A stretch of DNA of 64,000 nt, taken from Streptomyces gelaticus. GTDB taxonomy: Bacteria > Actinomycetota > Actinomycetes > Streptomycetales > Streptomycetaceae. The stretch is taken from contig NZ_BMTF01000017.1 in assembly GCF_014649535.1 (NCBI RefSeq), positions 105,789-169,788 of the forward strand, written 5' to 3'. The notes beneath the pieces were generated by a model. That model searched no databases. It was given only the letters and a program-made list of their open reading frames with translations, and was not told the origin of the DNA. Both the position numbers and the translations under genes were made by a program. Positions 43,479 to 53,322 of this stretch are shown piece by piece. Position 1 is the first letter of the stretch. Every line of letters begins with the position of its first letter.

Positions 43479-45029
43479 ATGGCATCACGGCGGGATGAGC
43501 TCAACGCATACACCTTCGCGAAGAAACGCACGGTGGCGGCATTCCTCCAACCCTCCCCGAACGGCACGGAGGAGGGCGCTCCGCGCCCGCTGCGCGCGAT
43601 CCTGCCGAGCATGGTCGTCGGGGCCCTGATCCTCGCGGGCTTCGGCGCCGTCGGCATGTTCAAGCCCACCGCGCCCAAGGGCTGGGACAAGCCCGCCACC
43701 AAGGTGATCGTCGGCAAGAAGTCCACCACTCGTTACGTCGTGCTCACCACCGGCAAGGGCGAGAAGAAGAAGACCCTGCTGCATCCCGTGCTCAACCTCG
43801 CCTCGGCCCGGCTGCTGCTCAACCCGGCGCAGTACGACGTCGTCCAGGTCGCCGACGACGTCCTGGACGCGGGCAAGCCCCCGCGCGGACCGATCCTCGG
43901 CATTCCGTACGCCCCCGACCGGCTGCCCGAGGCCGAGGACGCCGGGACGGCGAAGCGGTGGGCCGTCTGCGTACAGCCCGGCGGCAAGGGCAACACCGTG
44001 CAGAAGGCCGCCTTCGTCCTCGGCGCACGCGACAACAAGCTGACCGAGGGCAGATGGAAGCTCGGCGGCGGCCAGGTGCTCTACGTCCAGGGCCAGGACC
44101 GGGCCCGCTACCTCGTCGACGCGAAGGGCACCAAGTACCGCATCGCCGAGACCGCCGCCGACGAGGGGCATCTGACCAACGCCCTGGTCGGGAGCGTGCA
44201 GCCGCAGTCCGTCACCGACGACTGGCTGGCCACCCTGCACGACGGCAGCCCGATCGCCTTCCCGGTCATCCCCGGCAACATCGGTGCCCCGGCACACGTC
44301 GAGGGTCAGCTCTCCGCCGAGGAGAACACGGTCGGCATGGTCCTTCGGACCAAAACCGGCGAGGGCACCAGTTACTACGTGGTGCTCGAAGGAAAGGTCC
44401 AGCGCGTCTCCGAGTTCACCGCCTGGCTGCTGATCAGCTCACCGCAGACCGCCGAGCTGAACCTGGCCAGCGAGGCACGCGCCGTCGGCCTGCAGGACTT
44501 CGTGCCGGACACCGCCGCCTTCGCGGGCCAGGCCGCGCACTGGCCGGCCCACCGGACCAAGCAGGTCAACTCCGCCGAGGGCGCAGGCACCGGCCGCGAC
44601 ACCGTCTGCAGCGTGCTGCGCAAGGTCGACAGCTCGGGCCGGACCACCCTGAGCACCTGGGCGGGCACCGAGTATCCCGCCTCCATCGCCGCCGGCGGCA
44701 CCAGCACCTACGTCACCCCCGGCAGCGGCCTGCTGTACACCCAGGTCCGGGGCCGGCAGACCAGGCCCGACGGATCACTCTTCCTGGTGACCGACACCGG
44801 ACTGCGCTACGCAGTCCAGGCGAACGGCGACAGCGACACCAGGCGCTCCGACATCGGCACCGGCGACCAGCAGAAGCAGTCGGACGGCCGCCCCGAGCCC
44901 AGCCAGGCGCAGAGCAGGCTCGGATACGAGAAGGTGATGCCCGCCCTCGTACCGATCGAATGGTCGGACTTCCTGTCCAAGGGCCCCAGGCTGGACACCA
45001 ACAGCGCCCGCCAGCCGCAGGGTTCATGA
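43479..45029 (+). CDS. eccB: Type VII secretion protein EccB
   Basis: The 516-residue EccB begins with MASRRDELNAYTFAKKRTVAAFL, a strongly conserved N-terminus, then one membrane helix (SMVVGALILAGFGAVGMF, about residues 44-62) and a large extracytoplasmic domain. EccB forms the outer-facing core of the ESX membrane complex. The ATG at 43479 is supported by the conserved N-terminus. The stop overlaps an upstream in-frame ATG of the mycosin gene (ATGA at 45026). Confidence 0.93.
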   Translation: MASRRDELNAYTFAKKRTVAAFLQPSPNGTEEGAPRPLRAILPSMVVGALILAGFGAVGMFKPTAPKGWDKPATKVIVGKKSTTRYVVLTTGKGEKKKTLLHPVLNLASARLLLNPAQYDVVQVADDVLDAGKPPRGPILGIPYAPDRLPEAEDAGTAKRWAVCVQPGGKGNTVQKAAFVLGARDNKLTEGRWKLGGGQVLYVQGQDRARYLVDAKGTKYRIAETAADEGHLTNALVGSVQPQSVTDDWLATLHDGSPIAFPVIPGNIGAPAHVEGQLSAEENTVGMVLRTKTGEGTSYYVVLEGKVQRVSEFTAWLLISSPQTAELNLASEARAVGLQDFVPDTAAFAGQAAHWPAHRTKQVNSAEGAGTGRDTVCSVLRKVDSSGRTTLSTWAGTEYPASIAAGGTSTYVTPGSGLLYTQVRGRQTRPDGSLFLVTDTGLRYAVQANGDSDTRRSDIGTGDQQKQSDGRPEPSQAQSRLGYEKVMPALVPIEWSDFLSKGPRLDTNSARQPQGS

Positions 45030-45076
45030 CGTTGCGGAACGCGGCGGGCGGCGTACGGCCCGGGGGAGGGACACGG

Positions 45077-46300
45077 ATGGGGTACGGGAGGACGGCCCGC
45101 GCGGTGGCGGTCACCGCCGCGCTGACCGCACTGGCGGCGCCGGGGGCCGCCAGTGCCGCCGAGGACGCCCGGGGGCCCGGAGACGTGGGCCTGGACGGCG
45201 GCGGCGAGTGCACCTTCCCGATGAAGCGGCAGTACGAGGGCCGTCCCTGGCCGCTGCAACGCGTCCTGCTGGACGAACTCTGGCAGGACACCAAGGGCAA
45301 GGGCGTACGCGTCGCCGTCATCGACACCGGCGTGGACAACGTCAACCCGCAGCTCAGGACGGCCGTCGACGCGTCGGCGGGCGCCGACTACCTCAAGGGC
45401 GGCAAGAGCGACGGCACGGTCGACGAGGTCGGCCACGGCACCAAGGTCGCCGGAATCATCGCCGCCCGCCCCCGCACGGGCACCGGATTCGTCGGACTGG
45501 CTCCCGAGGCCACCATCATCCCGATCCGCCAGAACGACGAGAAGAACAGCGGCAAGGACACCACGATGGCCACCGCGATCGACCACGCGATCGCCAAGGG
45601 CGCCCAGGTCATCAACATCTCCCAGGACACCACCAAACCCCTGGCGGAGACATCCACGCTGGGCCGGGCGGTGGCCAGGGCGCTCGCCAAGAACATCGTC
45701 GTGGTCGCCTCCGCGGGCAACGACGGCATGGACGGCAAGCGCAAACGCACCTACCCCGCGGCCTTCGGCGGAGTCCTCGCCGTTGCCTCGTCCGACCGCA
45801 ACAACGAACGCGCCCCGTTCTCCCAGGCCGGCGATTTCGTCGGGGTCGCCGCCCCGGGCGTCGACATCGTCTCCACCGTCCCCGGCTACGGCCAGTGCAC
45901 CGACAACGGCACCAGCTTCTCGGCCCCCTACGTCTCCGGGGTGGCCGCACTGATGCGCGCCAAGTACCCGAAGTGGACGGCGGCCCAGATCGTCGCCCGC
46001 ATCGAGCAGACCGCCGAACGCTCCGTCACCGGCCATGACGACTTCGTCGGCTGGGGCGTCGTCGACCCGGTCCGCGCCCTGTCCGGGGACGACCTCCCGC
46101 AGAACGCCCCGCGTCCGGACCCGGCACCGCCGAAGGCACCGGCCCCCGAGCCGGCGCAGCTCTCCCTGTCGGAGACGCCCCAGGAGCGCAGCGAGCGGTA
46201 CGCCACCTACGCGGTGGCCGCGGCAGCCGTCCTGGTCGGGGTGATCGCCGGGGCCGCGACGGTGGTCCGCGACGCCCGCCGACGGCGCGCCGCACGATGA
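45077..46300 (+). CDS. mycP: Mycosin, subtilisin-like serine protease of the type VII system
   Basis: The 407-residue S8 protease has a signal peptide (TARAVAVTAALTALAAPGAASA), the triad D83 in VIDTGVD, H120 in GHGTKVAG and S280 in NGTSFSAPYVSG, a Pro-rich linker and a C-terminal membrane anchor (AVAAAAVLVGVIAGAATVV) ending in a basic tail. This is the mycosin layout, an extracytoplasmic, membrane-anchored protease required for ESX secretion. The ATG at 45077 is preferred because GGGGGAGGGA lies just upstream and the signal begins there. The ATG at 45026, overlapping the eccB stop, would add 17 residues. Confidence 0.92.
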   Translation: MGYGRTARAVAVTAALTALAAPGAASAAEDARGPGDVGLDGGGECTFPMKRQYEGRPWPLQRVLLDELWQDTKGKGVRVAVIDTGVDNVNPQLRTAVDASAGADYLKGGKSDGTVDEVGHGTKVAGIIAARPRTGTGFVGLAPEATIIPIRQNDEKNSGKDTTMATAIDHAIAKGAQVINISQDTTKPLAETSTLGRAVARALAKNIVVVASAGNDGMDGKRKRTYPAAFGGVLAVASSDRNNERAPFSQAGDFVGVAAPGVDIVSTVPGYGQCTDNGTSFSAPYVSGVAALMRAKYPKWTAAQIVARIEQTAERSVTGHDDFVGWGVVDPVRALSGDDLPQNAPRPDPAPPKAPAPEPAQLSLSETPQERSERYATYAVAAAAVLVGVIAGAATVVRDARRRRAAR

Positions 46301-46342
46301 CGCGGCCGCCCGGCGATGTGGCCGGCCGCCGGTGAAGAGCGG

Positions 46343-46371
46343 TTGGGGAGAGACCCCGAAGTGACTAGGGT
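46343..46371 (+). promoter_or_regulatory. Candidate promoter for the esx pair
   Basis: TTGGGG (46343-46348) and TAGGGT (46366-46371) are 17 bases apart, about 190 bases before the first WXG100 gene. The long leader between them has no supported gene. Confidence 0.35.
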
Positions 46372-46559
46372 GGTAACAGACTTCACGTGTGTGACGGGGG
46401 AACGAGAAGTGGCCTGCGCCGATTTCAAGCCATGGGTGTGCCGAGACGGCGCTTTCCCGGCCCGGACCTTCCCCATTCCTTTGCCGGAGCACATGGGAAC
46501 GGAAGGATCCTGACCGTGACGGACGGACAGGCCAGGCAACCGAGAGATAGGACTTGCGG

Positions 46560-46910
46560 ATGACCAGCCCCTCAGGCGGTTTCGGACTTGCCGACGATCC
46601 GATCGTCCAGGCGAAGAACAAGATCATCGAGACGGGCCGCGCGGTGTCCCGTCAGTCCCGGGAACTGGCCGACATCCTGGAGACGGTCGGCGCCGGATGG
46701 ACGGGTGTCGGCGCCTCGGGGTTCAAGTCCGCGCAGTTGATGATCAACGAGGACCACGACCAGATCCGTCGGCTCCTCGATGTCCTGCACAACGCGGTGG
46801 AAGGCACCAAGAACCTCAGCAACGCCAACGACGAGGAGGTCCGCGCGGCCTTCAACGCGGTCAAGGGCCAGGCGCCGCCCGCCAACACCTCCGGACTGAA
46901 CAACGTCTGA
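46560..46910 (+). CDS. esxA: WXG100-family secreted protein, first of the pair
   Basis: The 116-residue helical-hairpin protein has the WXG turn at W47 (GAGWTGVGASGF), preceded and followed by amphipathic helices. Such proteins are the small secreted substrates of type VII systems, exported as dimers. It is somewhat longer than the usual 100 residues because of a C-terminal tail (PPANTSGLNNV). The ATG at 46560 is chosen over an upstream TTG. It lies 51 bases before the second WXG100 gene and so is very likely its heterodimer partner. Confidence 0.88.
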   Translation: MTSPSGGFGLADDPIVQAKNKIIETGRAVSRQSRELADILETVGAGWTGVGASGFKSAQLMINEDHDQIRRLLDVLHNAVEGTKNLSNANDEEVRAAFNAVKGQAPPANTSGLNNV

Positions 46911-46961
46911 GCGGCGCCGCGCCACCCCTTCCGCACCCGCCGAGCACCGAGGAGAAGACAC

Positions 46962-47267
46962 ATGGGGCACGACCCGAACACCAAGGTCAAGTACGAGACC
47001 GTCCAGGAGATGGCCAACCGCATCCGCGCGGTGTCCAGGAACATCGTCAAGGACCTCGAAGAGATGGACGCCGCGCTCAAGGTCGTCACCGACACCTGGG
47101 ACGGTGTGGCCCACGGTGAGTACGTGAGCCTGCAGGGCAAATACAAGGGCCGGGCGGAGCACATGAAGGACCGCCTGGAGCACGTCGCGAGGATCGTCGA
47201 GAACGGCAAGGACAGCTACCGCGCCACGGACCACAGGGCCTCGCGCGGCTTCACCGAGGCGTACTGA
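46962..47267 (+). CDS. esxB: WXG100-family secreted protein, second of the pair
   Basis: This 101-residue WXG100 protein has the turn at W46 (TDTWDGVAHGEY). The C-terminal helix contains LQGKYKGRAEHMKDRLEHV; I do not see a perfect YxxxD/E export signal, although YKGRAE (Y, then E five residues later) and YRATD (Tyr with Asp four residues later) near the end are possibilities. The ATG follows GAGGAGA 8 bases upstream. A strong terminator follows. Confidence 0.88.
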   Translation: MGHDPNTKVKYETVQEMANRIRAVSRNIVKDLEEMDAALKVVTDTWDGVAHGEYVSLQGKYKGRAEHMKDRLEHVARIVENGKDSYRATDHRASRGFTEAY

Positions 47268-47285
47268 CCGCCCGCGGGCACAAGG

Positions 47286-47321
47286 AAGGAGGGGCACGCT
47301 CGCCCGAGCGTGCCCCTCCTT
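47286..47321. terminator. Terminator between esxB and the DUF397 gene
   Basis: AAGGAGGGGCACGCTCG (47286-47302) and its perfect complement (47305-47321) form a 17-bp palindrome around two bases. It lies between convergent genes and likely serves both directions. Confidence 0.85.
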
Positions 47322-47337
47322 GCCGTATGCGCACCGA

Positions 47338-47571
47338 CTACTTCAGGTCGAACTCGCCGTCCCGCGCGCCCAGGACGAAGGCCCGCCACTCGGCCTCGGT
47401 GTACCGCAGCACCGTCCCGGGGTCCAGCGAGGACCGCATCGCCACCGCGCCGCCCGGCAGATGAGCGATCTCGACGCGCTCCTCGGCCTCTTCGGTGCCG
47501 GGCGCGCTCAGCCACTCCACCCCCGAGATGTCGAGTGCGTACAGCTCGTCCTTCTCCTGCTGAGTACCCAT
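47338..47571 (-). CDS. DUF397 small protein
   Basis: The 77-residue protein matches the DUF397 type (VEWLSAPG ... VEIAHLPGGAVAMRSS ... LRYTEAEWRAFVLGARDGEFDL). Members are abundant in Streptomyces and usually sit beside a helix-turn-helix regulator, often as its partner in small regulatory modules. No such regulator is adjacent here. It is embedded between esxB and eccC; its relation to secretion is unknown. Confidence 0.8.
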   Translation of the reverse strand: MGTQQEKDELYALDISGVEWLSAPGTEEAEERVEIAHLPGGAVAMRSSLDPGTVLRYTEAEWRAFVLGARDGEFDLK

Positions 47572-47680
47572 CGGGCACCTTCCTTCTCCTGCGGCGGAAC
47601 GCTTCTCGGATCCTTCAGCAGACTATCCGCCGCCCACCGTCCCGGTGTACGGGCAGTCGCTCATGTGCTATCGCACCGGA

Positions 47681-50600
47681 TCAGCGCTGCTCCGGCAGTC
47701 GGCCGATCTGCACCAGCGGGTTCCCGCGGCGCCGCGAGGCGAAGTACCCGCGCCCCGGCGGCATCGCGTGCCCGCGCACCGTACCGATCAGATCACCCTC
47801 GGCCGGGTCACCGGAAAGGACGACCCCCTGCGCCCCCAGCTCCTTGATGCGCTGCATGAACGCCTCGTACATCGACCGCGAGGCCCCGGCGGAGTTCCGT
47901 GCGATGACGAAGCGGACCCCGGTGTCCCGGGCGAACGGCAGGTACTCCGCCAGCGGGGCCAGCGGATTGCCCGCGTTCGTCGCCACCAGGTCGTAGTCGT
48001 CGACGATGATGAAGATCTGCGGCCCGGTCCACCAACTGCGGTCGCGCAGCTGCTGGGGCGTGACATCGGTCGGCGGCTGCCGGCGCGCGAAGACGCCCGC
48101 CAGCGCCTCCATGTGCATCTGCATCGAGCTCGCCATCGGCGCGTACTCCAGCAGATGGCCCTCGGGCAGTGCGCCCAGCAGCCCCCGCCGGTAGTCACCG
48201 ACGACGAGCTTCGCCTCGTCGGGGGAGTAGCGCTCCGAGATCTGCTGCGCGATCAGCCGCAGCAGATTGGTCTTGCCCGACTCGCTCTCCCCGAAGACCA
48301 GGAAGAACGGATCGGTCTCGAAGTCGACGAACACCGGCTCCAGATCGGTCTCGTCGATACCGATCGCGATGCCCCGCTGCGGGAACTCGAAGCCCTTCGG
48401 CAGCTGATCGGCCGGCAGCTTGCGCGGCAGCAGCCGCACGGGCGGCGCGGCGGTACCCGCCCAGTTCGCCTTCACCGTACCGACGAACGCGGCCGTGCCG
48501 TCGGAGAGATCCGCGGCGCTGCTGGAACCGTCGATACGCGGCAGTGCGCCCATGAAGTGCAGCTTCTGCGCCACCTGACCCCGGCCCGGGACACCGGCCG
48601 GCACATTGGCCGCGACCTTGCGGTCGAACTCGGAGTCCATGACGTCGCCGAGCCGCAGTTCGAGCCGGCCCAGGATCTGGTCCTTCAGCGCGGCCCGCAC
48701 CTCCATGTAGCGGGCGGCCGTGATCACGACATGGATGCCGTAACCCAGCCCGCGCGCGGCGATGTCGGTGACGACCTGCTCCAGCATCTCGTACTCGGAC
48801 CGGAAGCCGCCCCAGCCGTCCACCACCAGGAAGACATCGCCCCAGGGCTCGCCGGGCAGTTCGCCCAGGGCGCGCCTGCGCCGGTAGGTGGCGATGGAAT
48901 CGATCGAGTGGGCGCGGAAGAACTCCTCGCGCCGGTTCAGCACGCCCGCGACCTCGGCGACCGTCCGCCGTACCCGTTCCGGGTCCAGCCGAGAGGCCAT
49001 CCCGCCGACATGCGGCAGATCCGCCAGCGAGACCAGACCGCCACCACCGAAGTCCAGCCCGTAGAACTGCACTTCGTGCGGGGTGTGGGTGAGTGCGAAC
49101 GACGAGATGAGCGTACGCACCAGCGTCGACTTGCCGGACTGCGGACCGCCGACGACCATCATGTGGCCCGCCGCGCCCGAGAAGTCCCGGTACAGCACCT
49201 CGCGCCGCTGCTCGAAGGGCTTGTCGATCAGCCCGAGCGGCACGGTCAGCCCGCCCGGACGGGTGTACTCCGTCGCCGTGAACCCGCGCTCGGCGGTCGG
49301 CGCCAGCCCCGGCAGCAACTGGTCCAGCGTCGGCGCCCGGTCCAGCGGCGGCAGCCACACCTGGTGGGCGGGCACCCCCTGCCCCTCCAGGCGGCGCACG
49401 ATCACATCGAGCACGGTGTCGGCGAGCGCGTCGTCGTCCGCGCCCGCGCGGGCGGCCACCAGATGCGCCGGGTCGGGCGCCGCGTACACCACCGGCACCT
49501 CCAGGGCGCTGAACAGCGCGGGCCGCCGCTCGATCGGCAGCGCCCCCACCGGCAGATCCGAGCCGCCCGTGCGGTACGGCCCCGACACATAGGCCGCCTT
49601 GAACCGGGTCATCTCGTCCGTGCCGAACTTCAGATAGCCGGAGCCGGGCACCGACGGCAGGTGGTACGCGTCCGGCACACCGAGCGCCGTACGCGACTCG
49701 GCGGCGGAGAAGGTCCGCAGCCCGATCCGGTACGAGAGATAGGTGTCGAGACCGCGCAGCTTGCCCTCCTCCAGACGCTGCGAGGCCAGCAGCAGATGCA
49801 CACCCAGCGAACGCCCGATCCGGCCGATCTGGATGAACATGTCGATGAAGTCGGGCTTGGCGGTGAGGAGTTCGGAGAACTCGTCGATGACCAGGACCAG
49901 CGAGGCCAGCGGCTCCAGCGCCGCACCCGCCGCCCGCGCCTTCTCGTAGTCGTGGATGTTGGCGTAGTTCCCGGCCGAGCGCAGCAGCTCCTGCCGGCGC
50001 TGGAGCTCACCGCGGATCGCGTCCCCCATGCGGTCGACCAGCGTCAGGTCGTCCGCGAGGTTGGTGATGACGGCCGCGACATGCGGCATGTGTGACATCC
50101 CGGCGAAGGTCGCACCGCCCTTGAAGTCCGCGAGCACGAAGTTCAGCGTCTCCGAGGAGTGCGTGACTGCGAGCCCCAGCACCAGCGTCCGCAGCAGCTC
50201 GGACTTGCCGGAACCCGTGGCACCGACACACAGCCCGTGCGGACCCATGCCGTCCTGCGCCGCCTCCTTCAGGTCCAGCATCACCGGCTGACCGTCCTCG
50301 CCGATCCCGATCGGCACCCGCAGCCGCTCGGAGACCGACCGCGGCCGCCAGGTGCGCGCCACATCGACCGAGGCCGCGTCGCCCAGGTTCAGCAGATCCG
50401 TGAAGTCCAGATTCGCCAGCAGCGGCTCGTCGTCGTCGCCACCGCCCATCCTGAGCGGCGCCAGCTGCCGGGCCAGCGCCTCCGCCGCCGCCAGCGACAT
50501 CCCGTCCGGCACACCCTCGTACGCCATCCCCGCACCCGACTCCAGCCGCAGCAGCCCCGGCCGCACCACCACCGACAGGCCGCCGCGCGGCTCGTCGAGC

Positions 50601-51640
50601 TCGCCGGGCACCACCTCGACGATCGTCACGCCCTGGATGCCCTCGGCCGCCGCGAACAGCGAGTCGGGCGGCACCATCCCACCGTCCAGCACCACCACGA
50701 TGTGCGGCTGGTCCAGCAACGGCCGGCTCTCCCGGCCGAACCGCGGCCGCCCCTCCAGCCGGCCCGCCAGCAACTGCTCCAGCTCACCCAGGTCGTCCCC
50801 GAACAGCCGCTTCGTACCGGCCCCGTCGACCTGCCCCGGCAGCTGCAGATGCGGCAGCCACTTCGTCCAGTCCCAGCGCTCCACCGCACCCCGCGCCGCC
50901 ACCACGGCGACGACCAGGTCCTCGGGGGAGTGCAGCGTCACCAGCTGGGCGACCAGCGCCCGCGCGGCCGACTGCGCCGCCTCCGGCTGACCGGAGACCG
51001 TCACGTGGTAGAACGCTCGCATCGACACGGCCATCGGCAGCCCGTCCAACGACCCGTGCACGGCGAGGAACCGCTGCATCGCACCCGCGCACATCGGCTC
51101 CAGCTCGTCCACCGGGGCGGTGTCGGGAGCGATCAGCGGGGTGGCCAGCTGCTGCGCCCCGAGACCCACCCGGACCTGTCCGAAGTCCTTGTCACCGACC
51201 CGCCGTTCCCACACCCGGCTGCCCTCGGCGACCACCGACCACAACTGCTCCGGAGCGGGTTGCAGATACAGCTGCACATCCCGCTGCGTGCGCGCCGTGC
51301 GGCGCACCGTACGCCGGGTCTGCGCCAGGTACTTGAGGTAGTCGCGCCGGACATCGGCCATTTGCCCCTGCGTACCGCGGCGGTAGCGGACCAGCTGTGC
51401 GACCACCATCCCGACGGTCGAGACCAGCATCAGAACACCCATGATCCGCATGAACGGAGGTGCCTGCGGCGAGAAGAAGAAGACCACCGACGAACCCATG
51501 CCGAGCACCGGCAGGATCTGCATCAGCATGCCCTCCTGCTGCCCGCGGGGCAGTTCCGGAGGGGACTCCAACGTCAACTCGTCAACGGGGACTTCCGGCG
51601 GCAGGGCCCTCGGAGGTCGCTTCACGACGATCTGGCTCAC
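47681..51640 (-). CDS. eccC: Type VII secretion ATPase EccC
   Basis: The 1319-residue FtsK/SpoIIIE-type motor has two N-terminal membrane helices (about residues 40-85), then three ATPase domains. Walker A motifs are GATGSGKSE (K479), GGPQSGKST (K837) and GESESGKTN (K1123). Walker B of domain 1 is VLVIDEFSE; domain 2 has VFLVVDGWG and domain 3 IFIIVDDYD, both lacking the catalytic Glu, as usual in EccC. It is the substrate-recognising motor of the ESX complex. It starts with GTG at 51640, matching the conserved SQIVVKRPPRALP N-terminus. The open frame extending upstream is a shadow. Confidence 0.95.
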   Translation of the reverse strand: MSQIVVKRPPRALPPEVPVDELTLESPPELPRGQQEGMLMQILPVLGMGSSVVFFFSPQAPPFMRIMGVLMLVSTVGMVVAQLVRYRRGTQGQMADVRRDYLKYLAQTRRTVRRTARTQRDVQLYLQPAPEQLWSVVAEGSRVWERRVGDKDFGQVRVGLGAQQLATPLIAPDTAPVDELEPMCAGAMQRFLAVHGSLDGLPMAVSMRAFYHVTVSGQPEAAQSAARALVAQLVTLHSPEDLVVAVVAARGAVERWDWTKWLPHLQLPGQVDGAGTKRLFGDDLGELEQLLAGRLEGRPRFGRESRPLLDQPHIVVVLDGGMVPPDSLFAAAEGIQGVTIVEVVPGELDEPRGGLSVVVRPGLLRLESGAGMAYEGVPDGMSLAAAEALARQLAPLRMGGGDDDEPLLANLDFTDLLNLGDAASVDVARTWRPRSVSERLRVPIGIGEDGQPVMLDLKEAAQDGMGPHGLCVGATGSGKSELLRTLVLGLAVTHSSETLNFVLADFKGGATFAGMSHMPHVAAVITNLADDLTLVDRMGDAIRGELQRRQELLRSAGNYANIHDYEKARAAGAALEPLASLVLVIDEFSELLTAKPDFIDMFIQIGRIGRSLGVHLLLASQRLEEGKLRGLDTYLSYRIGLRTFSAAESRTALGVPDAYHLPSVPGSGYLKFGTDEMTRFKAAYVSGPYRTGGSDLPVGALPIERRPALFSALEVPVVYAAPDPAHLVAARAGADDDALADTVLDVIVRRLEGQGVPAHQVWLPPLDRAPTLDQLLPGLAPTAERGFTATEYTRPGGLTVPLGLIDKPFEQRREVLYRDFSGAAGHMMVVGGPQSGKSTLVRTLISSFALTHTPHEVQFYGLDFGGGGLVSLADLPHVGGMASRLDPERVRRTVAEVAGVLNRREEFFRAHSIDSIATYRRRRALGELPGEPWGDVFLVVDGWGGFRSEYEMLEQVVTDIAARGLGYGIHVVITAARYMEVRAALKDQILGRLELRLGDVMDSEFDRKVAANVPAGVPGRGQVAQKLHFMGALPRIDGSSSAADLSDGTAAFVGTVKANWAGTAAPPVRLLPRKLPADQLPKGFEFPQRGIAIGIDETDLEPVFVDFETDPFFLVFGESESGKTNLLRLIAQQISERYSPDEAKLVVGDYRRGLLGALPEGHLLEYAPMASSMQMHMEALAGVFARRQPPTDVTPQQLRDRSWWTGPQIFIIVDDYDLVATNAGNPLAPLAEYLPFARDTGVRFVIARNSAGASRSMYEAFMQRIKELGAQGVVLSGDPAEGDLIGTVRGHAMPPGRGYFASRRRGNPLVQIGRLPEQR

Positions 51641-51826
51641 CGAAACACCAATCCCTCGGTACGGACGGGCACAAGACCGGCCGAATGCGCACCGAAGCCC
51701 CCGTGGCTGCCATTGCCCGCGGAAGTCACTCCGCGCGACGGCGATCCTACTTGCAGATGACCTGCCCCCCGCCCGGTAGGGTGGCGCGCGCACCGTGCGC
51801 AACCGCGAATCAGGGGGACCAGACAC

Positions 51827-53308
51827 GTGAGTTCGACTGCAGCGACGGGCTTCTGCCGGGTGACCGTGGTGGCACCCGACAGCCGGATCGATGTGGCTCT
51901 GCCGGAGGACATCGCCGTCGCGGACGTCTACCCGGAGATCCTTCGCCTCACCGGCCAGACCCAGGCAGCCGGAACTCCCACCGGATACCACCTCGTACGC
52001 CGCGACGGCACGGTCCTCGACGGGGCGCGCACCCTTGCCGCGCAGCAGGTGCTCGACGGCGAACTCCTCAGCCTGCGCCCCTTCGCCCAGTCCCTGCCGC
52101 CGGCCGTCTTCGACGACGTCTCCGACGCCGTCGCCTCGGCCGTCACCCGCGACCGCCACCTGTGGAGCGACGAACTGCTGCGTGGCGCGGGCCTGGCCGG
52201 CGGTGTGCTGCTGCTCGTGCTGATGGGCTTCGTGCTCTGGTTCGCCGACCCGGTCAGGCACGACATGCACAGCCTGCCCGGCGTCGTCGCGGGCTCCGCC
52301 GGGCTGCTGCTGACCGCGTTCGCGGGGGTGCGCGCCCGGGTCTACGCCGACCGCCCCACCGCCGTCGCTCTCGGTCTCGGTGCACTGCCCCTCGTGCTGA
52401 TCGCGGGCTCCGGCATCATCGGCCCGGACGCCGGCCAGGGCCCCGGCAGGCTCCAGTTCCTGCTCGGCTGCGTCGCCGTCCTGATCGCCTCGGTCGCGCT
52501 GGTCGCCCTCACCCCGAGCGGCGACGCCCCGTTCGTCGCGGCCACCTTCCTCGCCACCGTCGGCACCCTGGCCACCTTCGTCGCGATCCTCACCGAGGCG
52601 TCGGCCACCCGGACGGCCGCCGTCTGCACCCCGGTCGCCCTCGGCCTGGTCGCCTTCCTGCCCGGCCTCTCCGCCCGCTTCGCCCGGCTGCCCATCGGCT
52701 ACGCCTCGCCGCACACGGCCCCGGGCGGCTACGACGACAGCCCCGCCGACCCGTACGCCGAGCCCTCCGCCCGGACCGGCCCCGTCGACGCCGAGCGCAT
52801 CGCGGCCCAGGCCCGCCGGGGCCACGAGATGCTGCTCGGCCTGGTCGGGGGCTGCGCGGCGGTCGTCGTCGGGTGCGGGGCCGTGCTCGGCTTCTCGGAC
52901 AATGTCTGGGGCCAGCTCCTGGCCCTGGCCGCCGGACTCGCGATGCTGCTGCGCGCCCGCCTGTTCCGCTACACCTCGCAGGTCGCCTGCGTACTGGTGG
53001 CGGGCCTCGGCACCATCGCCCTGCTGGTCCTCGGCCTCTGTCTGAACCCGCCGGCCGACCTGCTCTTCGACCTGGTCAGGTACGGGGACCGCAGCTCCCT
53101 GGACATCCGTACGATCTGGCTCTCCGCCGCCGTCGCCGCCGGAGCGGCTCTGCTCACCGCGATCGGCCTGATCATTCCGCGCAAGGGCCTCTCCCCGTTC
53201 TGGGGCCGGCTGCTCGACCTGACCGAGAGTGCCGTCCTGCTCTCGCTGGTCCCGCTCTGCCTGGCGGTACTGGACGTCTTCACCAGGGCAAGGGCCCTGA
53301 CGAGCTGA
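51827..53308 (+). CDS. eccD: Type VII secretion protein EccD
   Basis: The 493-residue protein has an N-terminal ubiquitin-like (YukD) domain (about residues 1-90), then about 11 membrane helices. EccD lines the pore region of the ESX membrane complex, usually as the most abundant subunit. It starts with GTG at 51827, following AGGGGGACC. It diverges from eccC across 186 bases, which must contain both promoters. Confidence 0.9.
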   Translation: MSSTAATGFCRVTVVAPDSRIDVALPEDIAVADVYPEILRLTGQTQAAGTPTGYHLVRRDGTVLDGARTLAAQQVLDGELLSLRPFAQSLPPAVFDDVSDAVASAVTRDRHLWSDELLRGAGLAGGVLLLVLMGFVLWFADPVRHDMHSLPGVVAGSAGLLLTAFAGVRARVYADRPTAVALGLGALPLVLIAGSGIIGPDAGQGPGRLQFLLGCVAVLIASVALVALTPSGDAPFVAATFLATVGTLATFVAILTEASATRTAAVCTPVALGLVAFLPGLSARFARLPIGYASPHTAPGGYDDSPADPYAEPSARTGPVDAERIAAQARRGHEMLLGLVGGCAAVVVGCGAVLGFSDNVWGQLLALAAGLAMLLRARLFRYTSQVACVLVAGLGTIALLVLGLCLNPPADLLFDLVRYGDRSSLDIRTIWLSAAVAAGAALLTAIGLIIPRKGLSPFWGRLLDLTESAVLLSLVPLCLAVLDVFTRARALTS

Positions 53309-53322
53309 GCCGCGGGGGCTGG

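Noticed and set aside
46409..46513. Possible 34-codon leader peptide (GTG start) before the esx pair
   Set aside because: There is only a weak ribosome-binding site and no conservation evidence is available here.
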